64,000 nucleotides of DNA from Maricaulis salignorans. Lineage in GTDB: Bacteria; Pseudomonadota; Alphaproteobacteria; Caulobacterales; Maricaulaceae. Position 1 is the first letter of the stretch. Each line of letters opens with the position of its first letter. Made by a program: the position numbers and the translations under genes. Where the stretch lies: assembly GCF_900103475.1 (NCBI RefSeq), contig NZ_FNHG01000010.1:42447-106446 (forward strand). The letters run 5' to 3'. A model generated the notes under the pieces. The model worked only from the letters and a program-made list of their open reading frames with translations, ran no database searches and had not been told where the DNA came from. Below, piece by piece: positions 29,129 to 37,723 of the stretch.

Positions 29129-30826
29129 ATGGCTGCCGACACGCATTACGAAGTCTTCGTGAAGAAGAATCGGAAGGCCGCCTGGACCTTGCATGAGGCC
29201 CAGAACGACCGGGAAATGGCGATCCGGCTCGCGCACGATATCTTCGCCCAGAACAAGATCGGCTCCGTCCGGGTCACCAAGGAAGTGTATGACGAGGAAG
29301 CGCGCACTTTCCGGTCAGTCCCGATCTGCGAGCTCGGCGAGGAGAAATTCGCCGAAGATGATGACAAGAACGGCACCGCCACCCTGCCCTGCCTGACACC
29401 GGAAGACCTCTCCAAGCCCCACGCCCGCGACACGATACGCCGCGTCCTGACCGCCTGGTTCGAGCGTTTGCAGGCCCTGCCCATGGAATTGCTCCACCGG
29501 CCTGACCTCGTTGAGCAACTGGAAGCGTCCGGCACCGACCTCCAGCATGCGGTCCAGAAAGTCGCGATCGCCAGCGCCAAGGATGGCGATGCGAATGTCC
29601 ATGGCTATGTCAAACAACTGAACGAGTTGATCCAGCAGGCCCTGACCCGGATCTACCAGGATGCCCGCGCCCAGCGCCTGCCGGAATACCCGGACTCCAA
29701 ACCATTCAAGGATATCGTCAACGAGATCCATGCGGGTGACCAGCGCGCCTATCTGCTGCGATCTGCGATGGCAGCCCGGCTCAAGTCGGCGAAGCGATAC
29801 AGCGACAAGCTCGAGGCCCTGATGGATATGGCCGGGACGCTTGGCGAGGATAGCCCGGTGCGCGATTTCGCGCTGACTGAAATCGATAATTACGCGGCGG
29901 AAGTCATCAGTTTCGACGCCGGGATGACCGCCCTGCTGGGGTCTTGCCGCGATCTGGGCGAGACACTTCAGCGGCTCGCCTGCCTGTTTGACGGCGATGA
30001 GGGCGCGGATGCGATCAATTTCGCGCCAAACGTCTGCAAACGCCTGACGATCAGCATCGGCAAGGGCGAGATGGATGCCTGCCGCGCCGTCGTCGCCCAA
30101 TCTCTCCTGACCGAATTGCAGCGGCCCAAACGTCTGCGCCCCTCAAGCCTGCCCGGCGAACTTCGTCTGGCGCGGGAACTGGCCCAGAAACTGGTCATGA
30201 GCCCCGACTCCCTATTGCCGACAGATGCCCTGATCAAGGCGTTCGCAGCGCGCTCGGCGCGCCTGCTTCATCCGGAAACAATCGATGAATTGCTGAAGGG
30301 CGCCGCGGACTCGAACGAGGAACTCGAGCGATTGCTGGCATTGGAGGAGAATCTTGTCGGCGAGGCCAACAAGCAAAAGCTGGCCGGTTATGCCCACGGG
30401 CTGCTGGGTTCACAGAATATGCTGTCCTGGTATCTGCGCGGCCCCAATAAACCCCTCGAACGGCTCGCCGCGCTCACGGCTCACCAGCGCCGCGTCCTCA
30501 AGGGCCAGTATCCCGCCCGGGAGAAGGCCGAGCTGGCCGGCGCCATCGACGGGCTGGGCATGAAAGTCATCGATGAGAGCAAGATCCTCAATGCCGTGGA
30601 AGCCGGCGATCGCCCGGCGCTGGACAAGGCGACCGGACTGCTCAGGCTGGCGACTGCGGGCGCTCTTCCCACCGGCCAGTGCTCAAGCGACGCGCAGGCA
30701 CGCGCGATGCGTCACCTCAAATCCGCTGAAGGGATGAGTGAGGCGCAGACGGAAGATGGCAGGGCGAAGCTGAAACTGATCCAGACCATGCTGGTCAAGA
30801 TGGCGCCGCGCGCCAACGCCGCCTAG
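29129..30826 (+). CDS. Soluble protein of unknown function, divergent from chvI
   Basis: The 565-residue product has no signal peptide or membrane segment. The N-terminal 75 residues ([19 protein letters not shown], then [20 protein letters not shown]) look like a small alpha/beta domain. The rest is predominantly helical, with an acidic, Leu/Ala-rich composition and many charged helices, for example [21 protein letters not shown] do not recognise a catalytic motif. It is divergent from chvI across 168 bases, so the two may share regulation, but the sequence does not prove this. Confidence 0.85.
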   Translation: MAADTHYEVFVKKNRKAAWTLHEAQNDREMAIRLAHDIFAQNKIGSVRVTKEVYDEEARTFRSVPICELGEEKFAEDDDKNGTATLPCLTPEDLSKPHARDTIRRVLTAWFERLQALPMELLHRPDLVEQLEASGTDLQHAVQKVAIASAKDGDANVHGYVKQLNELIQQALTRIYQDARAQRLPEYPDSKPFKDIVNEIHAGDQRAYLLRSAMAARLKSAKRYSDKLEALMDMAGTLGEDSPVRDFALTEIDNYAAEVISFDAGMTALLGSCRDLGETLQRLACLFDGDEGADAINFAPNVCKRLTISIGKGEMDACRAVVAQSLLTELQRPKRLRPSSLPGELRLARELAQKLVMSPDSLLPTDALIKAFAARSARLLHPETIDELLKGAADSNEELERLLALEENLVGEANKQKLAGYAHGLLGSQNMLSWYLRGPNKPLERLAALTAHQRRVLKGQYPAREKAELAGAIDGLGMKVIDESKILNAVEAGDRPALDKATGLLRLATAGALPTGQCSSDAQARAMRHLKSAEGMSEAQTEDGRAKLKLIQTMLVKMAPRANAA

Positions 30827-30897
30827 CTTCACAGCGCTCCAGCGGGCTCCGGCTCGACACACTTTCCAAGCCACGACACCACGGCTAAGCTTCTCGA

Positions 30898-31473
30898 ATG
30901 TGGATCAAAACCGGAATGGCGGCAGTGGCAGGTCTGGCGGGCGGCGCATTGCTGGCCGTCCTGCTCGTCTTTGGCCCGTTCGAGATTGGCGGTACGGCGT
31001 CCGGCCCGTGGAGAACCAATCTCCTGATCGGCGATCCCGCGGCCAGCCCGACCGTGCGGGCGGCGATTGCCCGGCGGGGATTGCTGGCGCTGAACCGTTC
31101 GGAGACTGTCTATTTCAACGCCACGAGCGATGAGAATGGCCAGCGCCTGCGCGAAAACTGCACCTATCGGATCAGCTTCGATCAACAACCGGATTCGCGC
31201 TGGTGGAGCCTGACCCTCTACGCCGGAGACGACTATCTCGCCGTCAATGGTGACAATGCCCACTCGATCACGGCGGAAAACGCGGCGGATTCGATGGATG
31301 TTGTGGTCGCAGCATCAAGGCCGGAGGCGCCAGCCTACTGGATGAGTTCTCGCCATGCCGGCGATTTCGCCCTGACGCTGCGCCTGTATCAACCCGATCC
31401 GGCAATCAGTGACGACCCGCTACAGGCAGCCCTGCCACGGATCAACCGCCTGTCCTGCGAGGATCAGTCATGA
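30898..31473 (+). CDS. DUF1214 domain protein with N-terminal membrane anchor
   Basis: The 191-residue product starts with one membrane segment (AAVAGLAGGALLAVLLVFGPF) and has the DUF1214 pattern ALNRSETVYFNATSDENG, YRISFDQQP, RWWSLTLYAGDDYL. It overlaps the DUF1254 gene by four bases. In many bacteria these two domains are fused in one exported protein; here they are separate single-anchor proteins, a form seen in alphaproteobacteria. Biochemical role unknown. Confidence 0.85.
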   Translation: MWIKTGMAAVAGLAGGALLAVLLVFGPFEIGGTASGPWRTNLLIGDPAASPTVRAAIARRGLLALNRSETVYFNATSDENGQRLRENCTYRISFDQQPDSRWWSLTLYAGDDYLAVNGDNAHSITAENAADSMDVVVAASRPEAPAYWMSSRHAGDFALTLRLYQPDPAISDDPLQAALPRINRLSCEDQS

Positions 31474-31994
31474 TGCGTCGCCTCGTGCCCCTCGCGGCGG
31501 CCCTGCTCGCAGCCGTGCTCGGATTCTGGATCACGCTGAACTGGATTCCCGGCTTCATCATGTCCCGCGCAATGGAGCAGGTGGAAAGCGGCGGCGCGGC
31601 GATCAATTCGGCGACGCACGCGCCCCCCGTGACGGAGGCCAGCCGTAATGTCGTCAGGCCCAGCCCGGATATTCTTTACTCCATCTGCCCGTTTGACCTG
31701 TCACACGGCCCCTTGCTGATCCAGGCCCGCTGGCCGCGGAATGGCGGCTATGCCTCGATCAGCCTGTATGACAGCCGCACCAACAACATCTTCACGCTCA
31801 GCGATCGCGATGCCGGCCGCGCGCCGGCGATCTGGCTGGACAGGCCTGGCACCGCACCCGTCCCGGACGGCGCGACCGCTGTGAGCAGCCCCACGCAGAC
31901 CGGGCTGGTGCTGTATCGCCAGATCGTTGAAGACCCGTCCCGGATCCCTGCCGCCAATGCCGAACGGCGCAGTTTCAGGTGCGACGCCCAATAG
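31470..31994 (+). CDS. DUF1254 domain protein with N-terminal membrane anchor
   Basis: The 174-residue product begins MMRRLVPLAAALLAAVLG, a membrane anchor, then carries the DUF1254 pattern: RPSPDILYSICPFDLSHGPL, WPRNGGYASISLYDSRTNN and FTLSDRDAG. The first of two adjacent ATG codons overlaps the DUF1214 stop. The pair probably acts together at the inner membrane, periplasm-facing. A strong terminator follows. Confidence 0.83.
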   Translation: MMRRLVPLAAALLAAVLGFWITLNWIPGFIMSRAMEQVESGGAAINSATHAPPVTEASRNVVRPSPDILYSICPFDLSHGPLLIQARWPRNGGYASISLYDSRTNNIFTLSDRDAGRAPAIWLDRPGTAPVPDGATAVSSPTQTGLVLYRQIVEDPSRIPAANAERRSFRCDAQ

Positions 31995-32020
31995 CGCCAA
32001 ACCGCGCCAACCGGACATGA

Positions 32021-32051
32021 AAAACCCCCGAAGCCAGGCTCCGGGGGTTTT
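32021..32051. terminator. Bidirectional terminator between convergent genes
   Basis: The stem AAAACCCCCG (32021-32030) / CGGGGGTTTT (32042-32051) closes an 11-base loop, with T runs on both strands. It lies between the DUF1254 gene (plus) and the S9A peptidase gene (minus) and can end both transcripts. Confidence 0.9.
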
Positions 32052-32072
32052 CTGTTCAAGCTGCCATACGGG

Positions 32073-34292
32073 CTATTCCGGCGTTGCGCCGTCATCCGTT
32101 ACCGGCTCATCGGCATCCATCAGCTTCTGCGTCAGGAAGGTGTAGAGCAAGGCATCGCGCCGCGCGTACTCCTCAAGATTGGCCGCGGCGGCATGACCAC
32201 CCGACGTGTTCTCGTAATAGAGGTAGGGATGACCCAGCTCGGCGAGCAGATTGGCCATCTTGCGCGCATGGCCAGGATGCACCCGGTCATCCTTGGTCGA
32301 GGTGTAGAGATAGATTTCCGGGTATTCGCCATTGGCGTCGACATTGTGATAGGGCGAAATGGAACGCAGGAAAGCGCCCTCGTCCGGATCGGCCGGATCG
32401 CCATATTCACCCATCCATGAATTGCCGGCCAACAGGGTGTGATAGCGCAGCATGTCGAGCAACGGCACCGCCGAGACGACAGCATTCCACAGATCCGGCC
32501 GCTGGGTATACATCACACCGGTGAGCAGGCCGCCATTCGACCCGCCATAGACGCCAAGATGGCGCGAGCTGGTCAGGCCGGTATCGATCAGGCTTTCGGC
32601 GACCGCAATCAGATCATCATAGATGCGCTGGCGATCCATTTTCAGACCCGCCTGGTGCCAGGCCGGACCGAACTCGCCGCCACCGCGGATATTGGCGACG
32701 ACATAGGCACCGCCATTCTCCAGCCAGAGCTGGCCACGACTGCCCGAATAGCTCGGCCGGATCGAAACCTGGAATCCGCCATAGGCGTAGAGCAAGGTGG
32801 GCGTCGTGCCATCCATCACCGTGTCTTCGCGGCGGACCACGAAATAGGGAATCATCGTGCCATCAGCCGACGCGGCTTCAAGCTGCTCGACCACCAGACC
32901 TTCGGCATCGAAGCGCGCAGGGATGGATTTGATCGGCTCGACCGTCAGTTCGGCGGAATTGACGACAGACAGGGTATCCGGCGTCAGAAATCCTTCCGCA
33001 GTCATGAAGGCGATGTCTTCGTGTCGATGTGTGCTGCCGAGCGCGATCGTCATATTGGCCGGGACCGGGATGGTCTGGGACGTCCAGGCGCCATCCGCGA
33101 ACTGGAAGGCCTCAAGCCCCCCGACAACATTCTCGTCGATCTCGACCAGGAAAGCCGTCCGTGTCGACCCCATCCCGCCCAGCGATTGCCGGGCACGCGG
33201 CACATAAACCGTGTGCACGGTCGGCAATTCACCGGTTGCGACCCATTCAGCGATGTCAAAGGAGAGCAGGGAGCCCTGGGCGAAGCTTGCTCCGCCATCG
33301 ACCGGTGCCCAGTCTTCCTCAATCGTAAAGACCAGCTGGCCATGGAAAATATCCTGGATTGAGGATTTGGCCGGCAGCGGCAGTTGAACCGGTGCCGCAT
33401 CCGCAGGCAGATACCACCAGTTCGTATCGTAGAAAGTGACGGCCTGGGAGGCCATCATATAGACCGTTCCGTCGAAATCCTCGGCGCGGAAGGTGAACAG
33501 GCCAACATCGGACCGGTCGCCACGGATCACTTCCGTTGCGTCTTCCAGCGCCGTGCCGCGCTCCCAGCGGTAGGCGACGGATGGATAGCCGGAATCGGTG
33601 CTGTCAGCCTCGCTCGTGGCCAGACCGACCATGAGGGTATCGGCATCAATCCAGGTCACGCCGCCCTTGGCGTCGGGTGTCTCGAAACCGCCATCGACAA
33701 ATTCACGGGCCGAAATCGAGAATTCCCGGCGCACCGCAGCATCAGACCCGCCGTCAGACAGGGTGAGCATGCAGTGCTCATAATCCGGAGCGAGGCAATT
33801 GGCTCCGCGCCAGACCCAATTCTTCCCTTCGGCTTCCGAGAGGGCATCAAGATCCAGAATAACATCCCATTCCGGCGCGTCGGTGACATAGCTTTCGATC
33901 GTCGTGCGACGCCACAGACCGTGCGTATTGGTCGCGTCCTGCCAGAACCCCCAGACGAAGCCGCCATAGAAGGCGCCGCCGGGAATCCGGTCCTCGCTCT
34001 GATAAATGGCCAGGGCCTGGTCAAACATCCCCTGATAGCGCTCATCGCCCTGCAGACGATCGAAAGTGCGGGTGTTCTGCCCCTCAACCCACTCGATGGC
34101 GGCCTCGCCCTCGACCTCTTCCAGCCAGACCCGCGGATCATTGTCCGGGTCGATCTGCACGATCTGACGCCCGGCGCCGGTTACCACATTATCAGGGGTC
34201 ACACTGTCTCCATTATCCACGGCTGGCTGACTGCAGGCCGCCAACAAGAGCGCGCCCGTCATGGCCGTCAGTTTATTTGCTGTTGAGCGCAT
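32073..34292 (-). CDS. Prolyl oligopeptidase family (S9A) serine peptidase, lipoprotein
   Basis: The 739-residue product has a lipoprotein signal (LLLAACSQ), an N-terminal seven-bladed propeller region starting with DPRVWLEEVEG, and an alpha/beta-hydrolase catalytic domain. The catalytic serine is Ser585 in G-G-S-N-G-G; DDR at 668-670 contains the acid and His700 (S-G-G-H-A) completes the triad. It should cleave short proline-containing peptides in the periplasm or at the outer membrane. It is divergent from dapF. Confidence 0.93.
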   Translation of the reverse strand: MRSTANKLTAMTGALLLAACSQPAVDNGDSVTPDNVVTGAGRQIVQIDPDNDPRVWLEEVEGEAAIEWVEGQNTRTFDRLQGDERYQGMFDQALAIYQSEDRIPGGAFYGGFVWGFWQDATNTHGLWRRTTIESYVTDAPEWDVILDLDALSEAEGKNWVWRGANCLAPDYEHCMLTLSDGGSDAAVRREFSISAREFVDGGFETPDAKGGVTWIDADTLMVGLATSEADSTDSGYPSVAYRWERGTALEDATEVIRGDRSDVGLFTFRAEDFDGTVYMMASQAVTFYDTNWWYLPADAAPVQLPLPAKSSIQDIFHGQLVFTIEEDWAPVDGGASFAQGSLLSFDIAEWVATGELPTVHTVYVPRARQSLGGMGSTRTAFLVEIDENVVGGLEAFQFADGAWTSQTIPVPANMTIALGSTHRHEDIAFMTAEGFLTPDTLSVVNSAELTVEPIKSIPARFDAEGLVVEQLEAASADGTMIPYFVVRREDTVMDGTTPTLLYAYGGFQVSIRPSYSGSRGQLWLENGGAYVVANIRGGGEFGPAWHQAGLKMDRQRIYDDLIAVAESLIDTGLTSSRHLGVYGGSNGGLLTGVMYTQRPDLWNAVVSAVPLLDMLRYHTLLAGNSWMGEYGDPADPDEGAFLRSISPYHNVDANGEYPEIYLYTSTKDDRVHPGHARKMANLLAELGHPYLYYENTSGGHAAAANLEEYARRDALLYTFLTQKLMDADEPVTDDGATPE

Positions 34293-34378
34293 CGTCGAAG
34301 TCCTTCTTGCCGATTTATGGCGCAGTTAAGCCCGGACTGGTGCTGGACGTAAAGCCATCTCGGCGCTATCGCAGCAGG

Positions 34379-35203
34379 ATGAGAGCAAGATTGATGAATG
34401 GTGCCGGCAATGCCTTTCTCCTGGTCGATGCGCGCGGCAACCCGGCACCGACGCGGATTGCGGCCAGCCGCATACGCGAATGGGCCCGGCGATGGCCGTT
34501 TGATCAATTACTTGTGCTCGAAACCTCCGATCGCGCCGATGTCTTCATGCGGATCTGGAATGCGGATGGCGACGAGGTAGGTGCCTGCGGCAATGGGACA
34601 CGCGCCGCGGCCTGGCAGATGATGGTAGAGACAGGCCGCCACGAGATGGCCATCGACACCCGGGCCGGCGTGCTGCTGGCCGGGCGCAAGCCGGGGCGCG
34701 AGGTCAGTGTCGATATGGGCGTGCCTCGGCTTGACTGGCGCGACATCCCGCTGGCGCGGCCGATGGATACGATCAGTCTGGATTTCCGCGCCGAGGTCGA
34801 TGGCGTCCGCATCGAGAATCCCGGCGCCGTCAATATGGGCAATCCCCATGCGGTTTTCTTCGTGCGCGATCTGGAGGCTTTGCCGGTTGCGGCGCTGGGG
34901 CGCGAGGTCGAGTTCGACCCGGTTTTCCCCGAGCGGGTCAATGCCGGCTTCGCCCAGATCCACGATCCCGAACATATCCGCCTGCGGGTCTGGGAGCGCG
35001 GTGCCGGACTGACGCCCGCCTGCGGAACCGGGGCCTGCGCCGCCCTCGTCGCCGCCCATCGCCGGGGCCTGGCGGGGCGGAGCGCCAGGATCAGCGCTGA
35101 TGGCGGCGAATTATTCGTCGAGTGGCGTGAGAGCGATGGCCATGTCATTCTCACCGGCCCTGTCGAGGATGAGGGCGAGATCGAACTCGAACCCTGGCAC
35201 TGA
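34379..35203 (+). CDS. dapF: Diaminopimelate epimerase
   Basis: Interconverts LL- and meso-diaminopimelate for lysine and peptidoglycan. The ATG at 34379 gives 274 residues starting MRARLMNGAGNAFLLVD, the family's M-[HN]-G-x-G-N-x-F motif. The two catalytic cysteines are Cys70 (G-A-C-G-N-G-T-R) and Cys215 (T-P-A-C-G-T-G-A). The N of MNGAGNAF where most enzymes have H is a small deviation. The gene stands alone, divergent from the S9A peptidase. Confidence 0.93.
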   Translation: MRARLMNGAGNAFLLVDARGNPAPTRIAASRIREWARRWPFDQLLVLETSDRADVFMRIWNADGDEVGACGNGTRAAAWQMMVETGRHEMAIDTRAGVLLAGRKPGREVSVDMGVPRLDWRDIPLARPMDTISLDFRAEVDGVRIENPGAVNMGNPHAVFFVRDLEALPVAALGREVEFDPVFPERVNAGFAQIHDPEHIRLRVWERGAGLTPACGTGACAALVAAHRRGLAGRSARISADGGELFVEWRESDGHVILTGPVEDEGEIELEPWH

Positions 35204-35304
35204 CGGGATGTCGCAAAAGTAACTTTCTGGCGAGAATAAAACCAATACTATCAAGCATCCAGCTGGCCCGTATCGCGAGGCGGCAATGTATAGAAGGCGT
35301 GATT

Positions 35305-36630
35305 ATGGGCAAAACTCTCACCATGCGAAACCTGCTGGCAGCGGCGGGGCTTGCGGCCCTGATCAACCTGCCGGCACTGGGTCAGGCCAGCGCTGAGGGT
35401 CCGGCATCCGCTCTTCCGACGCCGCAGAGCATCGCGATGGAATTGTTCGGCGGCGCCAATAGCGCCCTGCGATCCGGCGATTACGAGAGCGCCCGGCGCA
35501 TGCTGGAGGCGGCACTCGACCTCAAGCCGGGCCATCCGGCCATACTTCGCGGTCTGTACCGGGTCGCGACCAGCGCCGAACGGCCCGGGGACGCGCTTGA
35601 AGTGCTCGAGCGCATGGCCGATGCCGGCCTTGGTTTTGACACCGGGAATGAAATTGACGCCCTTGGCGCCGCCGATGCCAGCCGCCTCGCGGCTGTCCAG
35701 GCGCGCCTTGCCGGGAATGTGACCGCCGCCGGCCGCGCTGAACGCGCCGCCCGCATCGATCGGCCCGACGCACTGATCGAGGGCGTCGCCGTCGATATCG
35801 AGACCGACCGAATTTTCCTGTCCTCGGTCGCCAATCGCGAAATTCTCATGCTTGAGCCCTTCGCGCCGAATGACCCGGTGGTCTTCGCCGATCGCGAGGA
35901 CGGGCTCTGGTCGGTGTTCGGCATCGCCGTTGATGACCGCAGCCGGATGGTATGGGCCGCGTCCGGCGTCGTGCCGCAGACCCCCCTTGAGGCCAGTGAG
36001 CAAACGGGCACGGCCCTGTTCGCTTTCGACATGATGACAGGCGATCTCTATCGCCGGTTCGAGATTGACGGCGCAGGACGGCTGGCCGACTTCGTCGTCC
36101 GCGACGGCATTGTCTATGTCTCCGACGCCGACGCACCGCGCATCTATGTCCTCAATTCGATCTCCAGCCAGCTTGAACTCCTGGTCGAGGACCCACGCTT
36201 CGTCAGCCTTCAGGGCCTCGCCCTGGCGCATGGAGCACTCTACGTCGCCGATTATGCGATGGGGATATGGCGCGTCGATCTGGGCGATCACAGCGTCTCG
36301 CTGGTCCGCGCCGGGGATGAGAGCCTGATCGGTATTGATGGCTTTCTCAATACACGCGAGGGCCGGCTGATTGCCGTGCGCAATGGCGTTACCCCGCATC
36401 AGGTGATGGCGATTGATCTCGATGCCACGGGCCATGCCGTCGCCAATATCGATATCCTGCTGCGCGGTCACCGCGACATGGCGGGGGAGACCGAACCGAC
36501 GCTGATTGACCTTGCCGACGGCCGTGGCTGGCTGGTTGCCAACGCCGCCTGGCCGCTATTCCCCGAGGACGGTTCCGCCCCGGACACGCCACGCCCGGCG
36601 ACCGTTATTCTTGAGCTGGACCTGCCATAG
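35305..36630 (+). CDS. Exported TPR plus beta-propeller protein of unknown function
   Basis: The ATG at 35305 is preferred to a GTG two codons earlier because it sits seven bases after a GAAGG site; the product is 441 residues. A signal peptide (LLAAAGLAALINLPALGQASA) is followed by a TPR-like pair (ANSALRSGDYESARRMLEAAL, GHPAILRGLYRVATSAERPG). The rest is a repeated beta pattern (VAVDIETDRIFLSSVANREI, IAVDDRSRMVWAASGV, IYVSDADAPRIYVL) like NHL/SMP-30 propellers. Periplasmic; no enzyme motif seen. Confidence 0.8.
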   Translation: MGKTLTMRNLLAAAGLAALINLPALGQASAEGPASALPTPQSIAMELFGGANSALRSGDYESARRMLEAALDLKPGHPAILRGLYRVATSAERPGDALEVLERMADAGLGFDTGNEIDALGAADASRLAAVQARLAGNVTAAGRAERAARIDRPDALIEGVAVDIETDRIFLSSVANREILMLEPFAPNDPVVFADREDGLWSVFGIAVDDRSRMVWAASGVVPQTPLEASEQTGTALFAFDMMTGDLYRRFEIDGAGRLADFVVRDGIVYVSDADAPRIYVLNSISSQLELLVEDPRFVSLQGLALAHGALYVADYAMGIWRVDLGDHSVSLVRAGDESLIGIDGFLNTREGRLIAVRNGVTPHQVMAIDLDATGHAVANIDILLRGHRDMAGETEPTLIDLADGRGWLVANAAWPLFPEDGSAPDTPRPATVILELDLP

Positions 36631-36678
36631 AGCCCGTCCCGGGACGATGGGCCGCGACCGGCTCCAGCCCCGGCAGGG

Positions 36679-37062
36679 CTAGTCGGTTTCCACCTCGAAG
36701 AATGAAGTGCCACAGGTCTGATGGATAACCACCTGGGCGGTCTCGAGCCGGCGGGTGAAGCTGGCAAGCTCAACTTCGGACATGCCCGCCTGACGCAGGC
36801 GTTGTGTCACCTCCGGCGCGCTGTCCCCGGCCTCCAGCCCTTCGGCAATACGCTGCAACTGATGCGAATCAAAGCGCGATCCCGCCTCGCGGGCAAGGCA
36901 GTGGCAGGCGTCATCATCGTGGTCGCGCGAGAGGCAGATTCCGGCGATCCGCTCGGCAGCGCTTTCGAGCGCTCCCGCCGATGCCACCGGCGCCGCTGAC
37001 AGAAGCAGCAGGCATGCTACGGCTACCGAATTCCGGCCGAACCTGTTACAAGGGACTGGCAT
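36679..37062 (-). CDS. Small exported cysteine-containing protein, unknown
   Basis: The start at 37062 gives 127 residues with a signal peptide (VAVACLLLLSAAPVASA). The mature part is charged and helical, with Cys residues in ICLSRDHDDDACHCLARE and HQTCGTSF, so disulfides are likely. An in-frame GTG four codons earlier is the alternative start. No family recognised. It is convergent with the propeller gene. Confidence 0.65.
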   Translation of the reverse strand: MPVPCNRFGRNSVAVACLLLLSAAPVASAGALESAAERIAGICLSRDHDDDACHCLAREAGSRFDSHQLQRIAEGLEAGDSAPEVTQRLRQAGMSEVELASFTRRLETAQVVIHQTCGTSFFEVETD

Positions 37063-37189
37063 ATTGCGACACACCCCGCTGCCTGAGGGCGGTGGCCCCG
37101 GGCAATTATTTCAAGTCGGCTCTTTCAAACCGGTGTGGAGCAGTCATAGTTGATGAATCTCGATCGGGAAACTGACCAAGGATAGAATC

Positions 37190-37714
37190 ATGAAACGCCT
37201 CCTCTGCCTCGCCGGACTTTCCCTGCTCGCCGCATGCGCCACACCGACGCCCTATCAGGCCGCCGGGCACACCCAGTGGGGCTTCCAGGAAAGCCAGATT
37301 GAGTCCAATCGCTTCCGGGTCTCATTCAGCGGCAATTCCCTGACCGATCGCGAAACGGTCGAAACCTATTTCCTCTACCGCGCCGCCGAGCTCACGCTCG
37401 AGAACGGGTATGACCACTTCCTCGTTGCGCAACGGGCGACCGATGTGGAATCGCGGATCATCGGCTCTCGCCCGGATCCCTTCTACCGGCCCGGTTTCGG
37501 CCTGCACTATAGCTATTTTCACCCGCGCTGGGGCTGGCGCGGTGCGGCGGACCCGTTCTGGAATGACACCAATTACCGCGAGATCACGCGCTATGAAGCG
37601 AGCGCCGAAATCGTGCTCGGTCGCGGGGCCAAACCCGATGACATGAATGCGTTTGATGCCCGTGCGGTGATGACCAATCTGGGGCCAAGCATCCAGCGCC
37701 CCACTGCGAACTGA
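37190..37714 (+). CDS. CC0125/CC1285-family lipoprotein
   Basis: The 174-residue protein has a lipobox (SLLAACATPTPYQAA) and the family pattern GNSLTDRETVETYFLYRAAELTLENGYDHF is recognisable over residues 50-79. It is an outer-membrane or periplasmic lipoprotein of unknown function, widespread in Caulobacterales. It is convergent with the TonB-dependent receptor, nine bases apart, with no visible terminator. Confidence 0.85.
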   Translation: MKRLLCLAGLSLLAACATPTPYQAAGHTQWGFQESQIESNRFRVSFSGNSLTDRETVETYFLYRAAELTLENGYDHFLVAQRATDVESRIIGSRPDPFYRPGFGLHYSYFHPRWGWRGAADPFWNDTNYREITRYEASAEIVLGRGAKPDDMNAFDARAVMTNLGPSIQRPTAN

Positions 37715-37723
37715 GCAGCGGCG

